Shown: piece by piece, positions 1-6,767 of the stretch
Layout: every line of letters starts with the position of its first letter
Position numbering within the stretch: the stretch's first letter is position 1
Origin: Allobosea sp. LC85
Lineage (GTDB): Bacteria; Pseudomonadota; Alphaproteobacteria; Rhizobiales; Beijerinckiaceae
DNA length: 64,000 nt
NCBI RefSeq assembly: GCF_000735605.1
Contig: NZ_JPKG01000006.1
Span: 186,001-250,000, forward strand
Reading direction: 5' to 3'
Position numbers and translations under genes: made by a program
The notes under the pieces: model-generated
Told to the model about the DNA's origin: nothing
Databases searched by the model: none
What the model saw: only the letters and a program-made list of their open reading frames with translations

Positions 1-1063
1 CTTCGCCACCCCAGGCGAGCTTGGCACCCTCGTCCTTGGCAATGGCGAGGTATTTCAGGTCCTGGTCCAACTGGCTCTGATCGACGACCGGGCCGATATG
101 AGTGCCGGCCTTCAGCGCATCGTCGACGACGAGGCCCTTCATGCGCTCGACCGCAGCCTCGACGAAGCGATCATGGATGCCGTCGGTGACGATCAGGCGC
201 GAGGAGGCGGTGCAGCGCTGGCCGGTCGAGAAGAAGGCGCCGTTGACCGCGGTCTCGACCGCGAGCTTGAGATCGGCATCGTCCAGCACGACGAGCGGGT
301 TCTTGCCGCCCATCTCGAGCTGAACCTTCTTCATCGGGTTGGAGGCGATGCATGCGGCTGCAACCTTGCGACCGGTCGAGACCGAGCCGGTGAAGCTGAT
401 CGCATGCACGTCCTTGTGCTCGAGCAGCGCCTGGCCGACCACCGAACCGCGCCCCATGACGAGGTTCAGCACACCCTTGGGCAGGCCCGCGCGCTGGATG
501 ATGTCGACCAGCGCCCAGGCCGAGCCTGGCACGAGATCGGCCGGCTTGATCACGACGCAGTTTCCGTAGGCGAGCGCAGGGGCGATCTTCCAGCCGGGGA
601 TCGCGATCGGGAAGTTCCAGGGCGTGATCATGCCGATGATGCCGACCGGCTCGCGCGTGACCTCGACGCCGACGCCCGGGCGAATGGAAGGGATCGCCTC
701 ACCGGCGAGGCGCAGGCACTCGCCGGCGAAGAAGGCGAAGATCTGGCCGGCGCGTGTCGCCTCGCCAATGCCTTCCGGCAGCGTCTTGCCCTCTTCTCGC
801 GAAAGCAGGCGGCCAAGCTCTTCCTTGCGGGCGAGGATCTCGTCCGAGGCCTTCTTCAGGATCTCGTAGCGCTCCTGCGGAGTCGTACGGCTCCACGCCG
901 GAAACGCAGCCTTCGCAGCCGCGACGGCGTTGTTCAGGTCCTCGACCGAACCCTGCGCATATTCGCCCACAACGTCATTGGTGTTGGAGGGGTTGATGTT
1001 GCGCGAGGCGTTCGAGCCGCCCACCCGTTCACCGGCGATCAGGTTCTTGAAAATCTCAGTCAT
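1..1063 (-). CDS. NAD(P)-dependent aldehyde dehydrogenase, C-terminus cut off by the window edge
   Basis: Oxidises an aldehyde to the acid with NAD(P)+. The visible 354 residues begin MTEIFKNLIAGE and contain the family landmarks in order: PWNFP around 148-152 (N150 of the oxyanion hole), the cofactor-binding FTGS around 224-227, the general-base glutamate in LEMGGK (E250) and the nucleophile cysteine in GQRCTASS (C284). About 130 further residues should lie left of base 1. The start has a GAGAGG ribosome site about 6 bases upstream. The sequence most resembles the alpha-ketoglutarate-semialdehyde / sugar-acid branch of the family, but substrate cannot be fixed from motifs. The neighbour to the right is unrelated, so its operon partners probably lie off the window. 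Confidence 0.93.
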   Translation of the reverse strand, partial: MTEIFKNLIAGERVGGSNASRNINPSNTNDVVGEYAQGSVEDLNNAVAAAKAAFPAWSRTTPQERYEILKKASDEILARKEELGRLLSREEGKTLPEGIGEATRAGQIFAFFAGECLRLAGEAIPSIRPGVGVEVTREPVGIIGMITPWNFPIAIPGWKIAPALAYGNCVVIKPADLVPGSAWALVDIIQRAGLPKGVLNLVMGRGSVVGQALLEHKDVHAISFTGSVSTGRKVAAACIASNPMKKVQLEMGGKNPLVVLDDADLKLAVETAVNGAFFSTGQRCTASSRLIVTDGIHDRFVEAAVERMKGLVVDDALKAGTHIGPVVDQSQLDQDLKYLAIAKDEGAKLAWGGE

Positions 1064-1244
1064 CGCAGCCTCTCGACCAGTCGGGGAAATTCTTGATGCC
1101 GGTGTTAACGCCTTTGTCAGGCGAAGGCCATTCGTCTCGATCATGGCTCACCGGCGCCTCAATCCGCATACAGTATGCAGAGAGTTTTTGTCGAGGCGAT
1201 CGACGCATAGGCCGGGCGGCGGCTCGGTTGCGTGGGGAGACGGC

Positions 1245-1397
1245 TCACTTCCCCTTGATCGACAGCCCATTCTTTCCGACCGAGATCTCGATACCATCCG
1301 GCTTCTTCTTCTCCTCGTAGAGGGCGTAGCCGGTCACGGCGGGGCCGATGACCAGAATGGCGGCGAGCAGCAGAAGCGTGTTTCGGGAAGCAAGCAT
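1245..1397 (-). CDS. Small single-span membrane protein (50 aa), probable stress-regulon member
   Basis: No function is recognised. The protein has one hydrophobic segment near the N-terminus (LLLLAAILVIGPAVTGYAL, about residues 8-26), then a lysine-rich turn and a polar tail ending in a short GIEISV...GLSIKGK stretch. The ATG at 1397 is preferred over a longer in-frame start at 1463 because it has AGGA about 7 bases upstream and begins directly with the membrane segment. It is transcribed away from the pyridoxamine-oxidase-like gene at 1602, and the inverted-repeat promoter at 1521-1571 lies between them. The size and composition are like short tail-exposed inner-membrane proteins of Rhizobiales; that is only a resemblance. 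Confidence 0.6.
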   Translation of the reverse strand: MLASRNTLLLLAAILVIGPAVTGYALYEEKKKPDGIEISVGKNGLSIKGK

Positions 1398-1520
1398 CAG
1401 CGATCCTGTGGTCCAGACACCGCGCTTGGGGGCGGGCATCTGGTCAACGCTTCGCGAGTGCATACATCATTCCGTGACCGGCATTGCCTTGCAGCGGAAA
1501 GGCGTGAAGAGTTCGCGTTG

Positions 1521-1571
1521 CCTCGTCATTGGGGAACGCGCATCCCCCAGGCGCGTTCCCCAATGACGAGG
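1521..1571. promoter_or_regulatory. Two-way sigma-EcfG promoter inside a perfect 20-bp inverted repeat
   Basis: Bases 1521-1540 and 1552-1571 are exact reverse complements with an 11-base spacer. On the + strand GGAAC (1533-1537) is followed after 16 bases by CGTT (1554-1557). On the - strand GGAAC (1559-1555) is followed after 16 bases by CGTT (1538-1535). GGAAC-N16/17-CGTT is the known consensus of the alphaproteobacterial general stress sigma factor EcfG. Predicted starts serve the gene at 1602 (+) and the small membrane gene at 1397 (-). There is no T-tract, so a terminator is unlikely. Confidence 0.7.
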
Positions 1572-1601
1572 TCAGCGGCATGCATGGAAGGAGAAGCGAC
1601 A

Positions 1602-2090
1602 ATGGTCGAGACACCGTTCCAGCAGCGAATATGGACCGCCCTCACCGATCACACGATCTGCATGGTTTCGACCATCGTCAGCGGCCGGATCAGGACGCGC
1701 CCGATGTCGGGTCATGTCGATCGAGAAGAGCACCGCATCCTGTTCGTCACGCACAGCCATACGGGCCCGGTCGAGGAGCTCGATGCGACGCAAACCGCCT
1801 CGATCGCCCTAAGCGATGAGAACCACAATTTCTATGCGACGATCGAATGCCATGCCGAGCGGCTTGATGACCATCAGTTGATCAAGAGTATCTGGAGCCC
1901 GCTGGTCGGAGCCTGGTTTCCGAATGGCCCTGACGATCCGGATGTGACCTTGCTGGCGCTGTCGCCGGTCTCAGCCGAGATCTGGGACGGCCCATCGAGT
2001 GCCGTCGTCATCGCCTTCAAGCTGGCCACGGCCAAGATCCTCGGGCGCACACCCGACCTCGGTGTCAACACCACGATCGATATGCGCTGA
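1602..2090 (+). CDS. Pyridoxamine 5'-phosphate oxidase-like general stress protein (162 aa)
   Basis: Matches the flavin-binding split-barrel family of short general stress proteins (GSP26-like): an N-terminal helix (FQQRIWTALTDH), then a beta barrel with CMVSTIV, RTRPMSGHVD and HRILFVTHSH strands, and a C-terminal strand EIWDGPSSAVVIAFKLATA. Such proteins bind FMN, FAD or F420 but most have no known substrate. The ATG at 1602 has AAGGAG 8 bases upstream. The promoter motif GGAAC-N16-CGTT ends 44 bases before the start, which fits expression under the general stress response. It stands alone; the next gene reads the other way. Confidence 0.85.
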   Translation: MVETPFQQRIWTALTDHTICMVSTIVSGRIRTRPMSGHVDREEHRILFVTHSHTGPVEELDATQTASIALSDENHNFYATIECHAERLDDHQLIKSIWSPLVGAWFPNGPDDPDVTLLALSPVSAEIWDGPSSAVVIAFKLATAKILGRTPDLGVNTTIDMR

Positions 2091-2099
2091 AGCGACGGA

Positions 2100-2777
2100 T
2101 CAGCCGGCGAATGGTGCGCCCGCACCGGCTCGCTCGCCTCTCTCAATGCTCCGCCCGACAAGGGCGACCGACAGGCTCGACCACGCAATGCCGAGGCACC
2201 AGCCGGCCAGAACATCGCTTGGCCAATGGACGCCCAGATAGATCCGGCTCACACCAATCAGCAGCATCAGAACCCACGCCACTCCGATGCTGAGCCTCGT
2301 GATATCCCGATGTCGCGACGCCAGCCCGGTGAAACCGGCGATGCTGAGCAGGACCACCGCCGATAGAAAGGCATGACCGCTCGGAAAGCTCGCGGTGAAG
2401 ACGATCGCGGTCGGCTCGACGACATCGGGGCGCGCCCGGCCGATTCCGATCTTCAACCCCGTGCTGACCAGCGTTGCCAGCATGACGTTGACTGCGAGGG
2501 CTATGGCGAGGCGCCGATAGCCGGCAAGCCAGAGGGCGAGCGTCGCCGCGAGGCTCATGACGCCGAGCCCGACGAAACTGCCGAGCCCGCTGATGTCACG
2601 CATCATCTCGGGCAGCCAATGCGGCCCGATCGGCGTAGCCGGGTCCCCCTCCTGCCGGAACAGCAGGATGAGGCCGGTATCGAAGGCGAAGGTCCGGCCG
2701 GACAGGATGAACAGCGTCAGGCCGAGAAAGGCGAAGGCTGCGGCCAGCGGGACAAGAATGCGGGGATGAAGCAACAT
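2100..2777 (-). CDS. PAP2-family lipid phosphatase (225 aa)
   Basis: A multi-pass membrane phosphatase of the type-2 phosphatidic acid phosphatase family, which removes phosphate from lipid phosphates or pyrophosphates at the outer face of the inner membrane. The three catalytic motifs are complete: K109-x6-RP (KIGIGRARP), PSGH with H135, and SR-x5-H-x3-D (R178, H184, D188). About six hydrophobic segments surround them. The diacylglycerol-kinase-like gene lies just upstream on the same strand, separated by a 145-base gap filled by a repeat element. Together they would form a phosphorylation/dephosphorylation pair for lipids, although the repeat may split the transcripts. The substrate (undecaprenyl pyrophosphate or phosphatidate) is unknown. 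Confidence 0.9.
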   Translation of the reverse strand: MLLHPRILVPLAAAFAFLGLTLFILSGRTFAFDTGLILLFRQEGDPATPIGPHWLPEMMRDISGLGSFVGLGVMSLAATLALWLAGYRRLAIALAVNVMLATLVSTGLKIGIGRARPDVVEPTAIVFTASFPSGHAFLSAVVLLSIAGFTGLASRHRDITRLSIGVAWVLMLLIGVSRIYLGVHWPSDVLAGWCLGIAWSSLSVALVGRSIERGERAGAGAPFAG

Positions 2778-2821
2778 CGAATTCCTGAATGATGGCTACC
2801 GACCGGATGGGGACGCGCCTC

Positions 2822-2927
2822 TAGATCATCGGACCGGATATCGTATCCGGTCCGATGATCTAACCTTTTTGTGTTTGCGTCGGCTTTCCCGAAAACCGCA
2901 ATCCACTTTTCGGGCCCATGCTTTAGC
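2822..2927 (-). repeat. Composite dispersed repeat, copy 1 (REP hairpin plus 38-bp palindrome)
   Basis: Read on the - strand, this stretch matches bases 36123-36227 over about 105 bases with few differences. It holds a REP core (GCATGGGCCCGAAAAGTGG... then GGTTTTCGGG, able to fold into a long hairpin), an A-rich linker, and a palindrome whose 19-base arms are 2822-2840 and 2844-2862. The left edge of the element supplies the TAA stop codon (2925-2923) of the diacylglycerol-kinase-like gene. The REP core type is widespread in Rhizobiales genomes. Confidence 0.85.
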
Positions 2928-3834
2928 CGTGCGCCTGACCAGAGGGCACGCGGCCAGCGATGATGCGCACCGCCTTCGGAAGAAGGCGATAGCAGAGCTC
3001 ACCGGCCTTGCGCTCGACCTCGCCGTCAAAGGTGATGTGGCCGCGCTTCTTGTCGCGACGCGTCAGCGTGACTTCGTCACCGGTATAGGAGGTCAGGTTC
3101 TGGGACGAGCGCCAGCGCCCGGATGCGACCGACAGCGCTGCCTTGGTGCGCGAAAGGAGGCCACCCGCATTGAGGATATGGACCTCGAAGACGCCGCCAT
3201 CGAGCTTGCTGCGGCGCCATTCGGGCCCATCGAAACTGTTGATCGTGACGAGCACGGCATCCGCCTCGACCTGATGGTGCTCCTGGCCGATCCGGATGTC
3301 GACGGTGATGGCTCGGGTGAACAGGATGGAGCGTGTCGCAGCGACCGCAAAGCCGACCGCGCGGCTGAATGGAAAGCGCCTGCGCGCATATTCACGTTCG
3401 CGGGCCATCAGGCTGAAGAAGCCCATTCCCGAGATCGAGTGGAACAGCCGGCCGTTGACGCGGCCGATGTCCATCGCCACCGGCGCGCCCGCGCAAAGCG
3501 CTTCGATCTGCCCTTCCAGTGTCCCGATGAGGCCGAGATCCCGCGCAAGGATATTCACCGTCCCGAGCGGGAGTATCCCAACGGGCCGTCCGGCCTGGAG
3601 CAGGATCGGCAGCACGCCGTTGATCGTGCCGTCGCCGCCAGCGATCACGGGTGTTGCCGCATCATCCGTGATCGCCATCGAAAGGGCGCGATGCAACTCG
3701 CGCGGCGGCACAAGCCTGACGTCCGCCTTGCAATCATGTGCATGGAACGCGGCTTGGATCCTGGCTGCGAAGGCCTCAGGCCCTGCGGCCAGCACGGTTC
3801 CCGCCCGCGCATTGACGATCACGATATGGCGCAT
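2923..3834 (-). CDS. Diacylglycerol/sphingosine-kinase-family lipid kinase (303 aa)
   Basis: Belongs to the DagK catalytic-domain family that phosphorylates diacylglycerol-like or sphingoid lipids at the inner membrane. The N-terminus IVIVNARAGT and the nucleotide loop GGDGTIN (residues 66-72) are diagnostic, followed by the conserved GILPLGTVNILARDLG segment and a C-terminal lobe with FDGE. Length is normal. The start ATG at 3834 is the only reasonable one. The stop codon falls on the first bases of the dispersed repeat, so the last residue or two may be shaped by that insertion. The downstream neighbour is the PAP2 phosphatase, suggesting a role in envelope lipid turnover. Confidence 0.9.
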   Translation of the reverse strand: MRHIVIVNARAGTVLAAGPEAFAARIQAAFHAHDCKADVRLVPPRELHRALSMAITDDAATPVIAGGDGTINGVLPILLQAGRPVGILPLGTVNILARDLGLIGTLEGQIEALCAGAPVAMDIGRVNGRLFHSISGMGFFSLMAREREYARRRFPFSRAVGFAVAATRSILFTRAITVDIRIGQEHHQVEADAVLVTINSFDGPEWRRSKLDGGVFEVHILNAGGLLSRTKAALSVASGRWRSSQNLTSYTGDEVTLTRRDKKRGHITFDGEVERKAGELCYRLLPKAVRIIAGRVPSGQAHG

Positions 3835-3885
3835 GACGCCCTGATATCATCCCATCCATGCCGGAGTTCCGGGCGACTCGGCATT

Positions 3886-4779
3886 TTACAATGCAGCAGC
3901 CCGCTCCGCGCGCCATCCAACACGGTCTTTCGTCACAATCATGGCAGCGTTCGCCTCCTCGACCTCTTCAGTCGTGACTTCGAAATGCTGGAGCGAATGG
4001 CCGCCGAAGGAATTGAGCATCGCCACGTCGGTCGCGTCACGGCCCCGTGCGATCACGATCCGGCCGATCCGGCGTGCGTTGTGGCGTGCGTCGAATGTGT
4101 ACCAGCGGCCGCTGAGAAAGACCTCCATCCAGGCATTGAAATCCATCGGAGCCGGATCCTTCGGCACGCGGATATCGCCGAGATAGCCGTTGCAGTAGCG
4201 CGCCGGGATATTGAGGCAGCGGCAGAGGGTCACGGCAAGGTGGGCGAAGTCGCGGCAGACGCCGATCCGCTCCTCGAAGGCTTCCGCCGCAGTGCGCGTG
4301 TTGCGCGCATAGGCATAGCCGAAGGTCAGGTGATTATGGACGAAATCGACGACGGCCTGGACACGCTGCCAGCCCGGAGGGATCGGGCCGAAGAGCTCCC
4401 AGGCGCGGTCCCCGAGCTTGTCGGTTTCGCAATAGCGACTGCCAAGCAAATAGATCAGCGCCTCGTCGGGCAATTCCGACGGTCGCACTTCCTGCGCGGA
4501 CGGATTGAATGGATCCGGCTCCCCCGAATCATGGAGAAGCCCTGCTGAGCTCAACCGAATCCCGCCCGCCGGAGCGACAAGCCGGCGACAGATGTTGCCG
4601 AACTGGTCGCGATATCGCTCGACCGGCACAGGAAATCGCGGATCGGCCAGGGAGACCGCCATCATGTCGTCTTGACGGATCACATCGTGATGACGGGAAG
4701 GATGCACATCGAGCATCGTCAGCAGCGGCAATTCCTGCTGAGAGACGAGTTCGATGCGATAGCCGTAGCGAATCTGCAT
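3886..4779 (-). CDS. Transglutaminase-like cysteine protease-fold protein (297 aa)
   Basis: Shows the N-terminal beta domain (about 1-110) and the transglutaminase-like core of COG1305 proteins. The nucleophile cysteine is in GVCRDFAH (C175), and the acidic member is in WYTFDARH (D230). The position where the catalytic histidine normally sits (HAWxE) reads FNAWME, with N215. Many Rhizobiales relatives seem to vary here, so this may be a subfamily with altered or no catalysis. The ATG at 4779 has GGAG 7 bases upstream. A weaker EcfG-type motif at 4870-4894 could drive it. Substrate unknown; such proteins often act in cyanophycin-like peptide or cell-surface processing. Confidence 0.85.
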   Translation of the reverse strand: MQIRYGYRIELVSQQELPLLTMLDVHPSRHHDVIRQDDMMAVSLADPRFPVPVERYRDQFGNICRRLVAPAGGIRLSSAGLLHDSGEPDPFNPSAQEVRPSELPDEALIYLLGSRYCETDKLGDRAWELFGPIPPGWQRVQAVVDFVHNHLTFGYAYARNTRTAAEAFEERIGVCRDFAHLAVTLCRCLNIPARYCNGYLGDIRVPKDPAPMDFNAWMEVFLSGRWYTFDARHNARRIGRIVIARGRDATDVAMLNSFGGHSLQHFEVTTEEVEEANAAMIVTKDRVGWRAERAAAL

Positions 4780-4869
4780 GATGGGCTCCAGGCAGGAATT
4801 GAACCTTCACGACAAGCCGGCAGGCGATCCCCGATCGGGCCGGCGATGGTGGAAATATGCTGTCTGGAT

Positions 4870-4894
4870 GACGCGCAATGAGCGGAATGGTTCC
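4870..4894 (-). promoter_or_regulatory. Possible EcfG-type promoter of the transglutaminase-like gene
   Basis: On the - strand GGAAC (4894-4890) is followed after 16 bases by CGTC (4873-4870), one base off the CGTT consensus. It points toward the transglutaminase-like start at 4779. Support comes mainly from better copies nearby. Confidence 0.35.
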
Positions 4895-4905
4895 CCGAAA
4901 GGGAA

Positions 4906-4929
4906 GATGCGGGCCTTTCGGCCCGCATC
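4906..4929 (-). terminator. Hairpin downstream of the PRC-barrel gene
   Basis: A perfect 10-bp stem GATGCGGGCC / GGCCCGCATC with a TTTC loop lies 60 bases past the PRC-barrel stop. On the - strand it is followed by TTCCCTTTC, only moderately T-rich. A Rho-independent terminator is likely but not certain. Confidence 0.55.
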
Positions 4930-4990
4930 CCGCCGTCACGACGGTTCGGCTGGGGGGATAGCAACCGCCGCGACCAGCAGACGGCGGTGC

Positions 4991-5362
4991 CTACATCATC
5001 CAGTATGGCATCGTGCCGTAGTAATCATGCACGCGCTTGCCGTAATTCTTGTCGTTCCAGTCGGGCTCGCCTTCGCTGTCGTACATCGGCGCCGCCTCGA
5101 GCTTCTCCTTGGTGAGGGGCACGACATAGCCACCGCGATTGGTGTCGTAGTCGAGCACGCTCCAGGGAATGGGGTGGTATTTCTCGCCTAGGCCGAGAAA
5201 GCCGCCGAAGGACATGATGGCGTAGGCGACCTTGCCGGTCTGCTTGTCGAGCATCACGTCGTAGATCTCACCCAGATGGTCGCCGGACGCGTTATAGACA
5301 CTGGTCCCAGCGACACGAGCTCCGGCAATGAGCGGATTCCCGATGGTAGCGGTTGCGGTCAT
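4991..5362 (-). CDS. PRC-barrel domain protein (123 aa)
   Basis: A PRC-barrel fold is visible from about residue 15 to 85: GARVAGTSVYNASGDHLGEI, then VMLDKQTGKVAYAIMSFGGFLGLGEKYHPIPW and a VPLTKEKLEAAP tail. Such single-domain proteins are common in Rhizobiales stress regulons and bind partners through the barrel, with no enzymatic role known. The C-terminus is aromatic (YGTMPYWMM). The ATG at 5362 is chosen over one at 5374 because GGAGG sits 7 bases before it and nothing sits before the other. A perfect GGAAC-N16-CGTT promoter (5440-5416) lies 54 bases upstream. Confidence 0.9.
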   Translation of the reverse strand: MTATATIGNPLIAGARVAGTSVYNASGDHLGEIYDVMLDKQTGKVAYAIMSFGGFLGLGEKYHPIPWSVLDYDTNRGGYVVPLTKEKLEAAPMYDSEGEPDWNDKNYGKRVHDYYGTMPYWMM

Positions 5363-5415
5363 TGGAGCCTCCATTGAAGGACTACGCGGTGGCTCGCACC
5401 GCAGTCTGCCTGATC

Positions 5416-5440
5416 AACGCCGGGGCCTCCGGAAGGTTCC
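5416..5440 (-). promoter_or_regulatory. Sigma-EcfG promoter of the PRC-barrel gene
   Basis: On the - strand GGAAC (5440-5436), a 16-base spacer and CGTT (5419-5416) match the general stress promoter consensus exactly. The expected transcript start is near 5408, giving a leader of about 45 bases to the ATG at 5362. Confidence 0.7.
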
Positions 5441-5519
5441 GGGCAAAGGCCGATCCGAGGGCCGCTCCATGCTCGAGACAACCCAGGGCGGCTCCGCGCC
5501 ACGTTGCCGAGCCTTAAAT

Positions 5520-5544
5520 GGAACATTAATCCTTTGTCATGGTT
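5520..5544 (+). promoter_or_regulatory. Probable EcfG-type promoter of the glycine-zipper lipoprotein gene
   Basis: GGAAC (5520-5524), a 16-base spacer and GGTT (5541-5544) match the general stress consensus except at one position. The stretch is AT-rich compared with its surroundings and points to the gene at 5677, with a leader of about 125 bases. Confidence 0.45.
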
Positions 5545-5676
5545 GCTATGTCGCGCGATGTTGTTGCGTCGCCCGTTACGGATCGTGTCTCGATCCTTCC
5601 GGGCGCGTTTCCGTATCGAATGGAGCGGTTCGGACTGTGCATTAGGCCTGTCGATTGCATCCTGGGAGTCAAGACA

Positions 5677-5940
5677 ATGAAGAAGCTTCTCATCCTCGTC
5701 GCGGTCGCGGCCTCACTCGGCGCCTGCACGCAGCGCGAGCAGAATACCGGAACCGGCGCCCTGATCGGCGCGGGTACGGGTGCGCTGATTGGCGGCCTGG
5801 CCACTGGCCGCGCTGGTGGCGCGCTCGCGGGTGCTGCAATCGGCGGCGCTGGCGGGGCCATCATCGGCTCGGCCACGACACCCGATCGTATCTGCTATGG
5901 TCGCGACGAATGGGGCCGCCGCGTTCGCTACGCCTGCTGA
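5677..5940 (+). CDS. Glycine-zipper outer-membrane lipoprotein (87 aa)
   Basis: The N-terminus MKKLLILVAVAASLGAC is a lipoprotein signal with lipobox SLGAC, cysteine at residue 17. The mature part has runs of GxxxG (GALIGAGTGALIGGLATG, GGALAGAAIGG), the glycine-zipper pattern of SlyB/YMGG-like proteins that insert in or lie against the membrane. The tail CYGRDEWGRRVRYAC has two cysteines that could pair. The ATG has GGGAG about 9 bases upstream. A strong terminator follows. The function is not known beyond envelope association, probably under stress control. Confidence 0.85.
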   Translation: MKKLLILVAVAASLGACTQREQNTGTGALIGAGTGALIGGLATGRAGGALAGAAIGGAGGAIIGSATTPDRICYGRDEWGRRVRYAC

Positions 5941-5964
5941 ACGGTTCAGCAGCCCAAAAATGGG

Positions 5965-5990
5965 AAAGGCCCGCATTCGCGGGCCTTTTT
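5965..5990. terminator. Rho-independent terminator, usable in both directions
   Basis: Stem AAAGGCCCGC / GCGGGCCTTT with an ATTC loop (5965-5974, 5979-5988) is followed by TTTTTC on the + strand and preceded by an A-run, so it can end the lipoprotein transcript and the convergent hutF-hutC transcript. Confidence 0.85.
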
Positions 5991-6000
5991 CATGCATAGC

Positions 6001-6750
6001 TCAGACCGCGCCATAGGGGCCGAAACGGCCAATGAAGCGGTGACGCCCGCCCGGATAGAGCAGGCGAACAGCCGTCACCGGCTGGTTCTGATTCCAAGTG
6101 CGGCGCTCGACGAGCAAGCACGGCTCGCCTTGCTCGATCTCCAGCAACCCCGACTCTCGCTCGCCCGCCGCCACCGCACTGATCGCGTGCTCGGCCTGTG
6201 ACCAGAGACTGTGCTGCAGCAGCCAGTCGCCGGGTGGCGTCGTCTCGAACCGCTCGGCGGCAGTGGCCGGTACGGTCGCGAGGTGGATCACTCGCTCCTC
6301 CAGTACATGCGGCTGCCCACCGCTGCGATGCAGGGTCACGAGATGGGCCACCTGTTCCGAGCGCTTCAGTTCGAAACTCGCAGCGACTTCAGGCGAAGGC
6401 CGCCCGTCCCGCCGCGACAGAATCTCGAAGGAATAATCCTGGCCGAGCTGTCGCACCTCGTCGGGGATCGAGAGGATGTCGAGCATGGCGTGGCTTGCCG
6501 GCGGGTTCGCCACGATGGTGCCGGACCGCCGGCGCCGCGTAATCAACCCCTCGCGCGCCAGTTGCACCAAGGCGCGATGCACCGTCATGCGCGAGGCGCC
6601 GAGCCGCTCCATCAGAGCGTGCTCCGGCGGCACCGCCGTTCCCGGCGGCCAGGCCCCGTTCAGGACGAGATCCCGGATAGCGCGGCGGATCTGGTCATAG
6701 ACCGGCCCCGTGCCATCCAGCTTTACGGCCTCGATCCCGTTATCCGACAT
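6001..6750 (-). CDS. hutC: Histidine utilisation repressor HutC (GntR family, 249 aa)
   Basis: A GntR/HutC-subfamily regulator that represses hut genes until urocanate binds. Residues about 15-85 form the winged helix (YDQIRRAIRDLVLNGAWPPG, PPEHALMERLGASRMTVHRAL, then the RRRRSGTIVA wing), and about 100-245 form the UTRA ligand domain ending in RLLYPGGRHRFIGRF. It follows hutF by 17 bases on the same strand and so is co-transcribed. Its likely operators are the two palindromes at 8152-8193 and a related site at 25252-25267. The stop is ten bases from the bidirectional terminator. Confidence 0.95.
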   Translation of the reverse strand: MSDNGIEAVKLDGTGPVYDQIRRAIRDLVLNGAWPPGTAVPPEHALMERLGASRMTVHRALVQLAREGLITRRRRSGTIVANPPASHAMLDILSIPDEVRQLGQDYSFEILSRRDGRPSPEVAASFELKRSEQVAHLVTLHRSGGQPHVLEERVIHLATVPATAAERFETTPPGDWLLQHSLWSQAEHAISAVAAGERESGLLEIEQGEPCLLVERRTWNQNQPVTAVRLLYPGGRHRFIGRFGPYGAV

Positions 6751-6767
6751 GACGATCCTTCAAGGAC

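Noticed and set aside
98..1096. Long open frame on the + strand opposite the aldehyde dehydrogenase
   Set aside because: Translation is rich in Arg, Asp, His and Ala with no motif, while the opposite strand encodes a complete set of dehydrogenase motifs. It is a GC-driven shadow.
4795..4812. T-arm-like sequence (GGTTCAATTCC on the - strand) suggesting a tRNA fragment
   Set aside because: No matching T stem, acceptor or anticodon arm can be folded; it overlaps the ribosome site of the transglutaminase-like gene.
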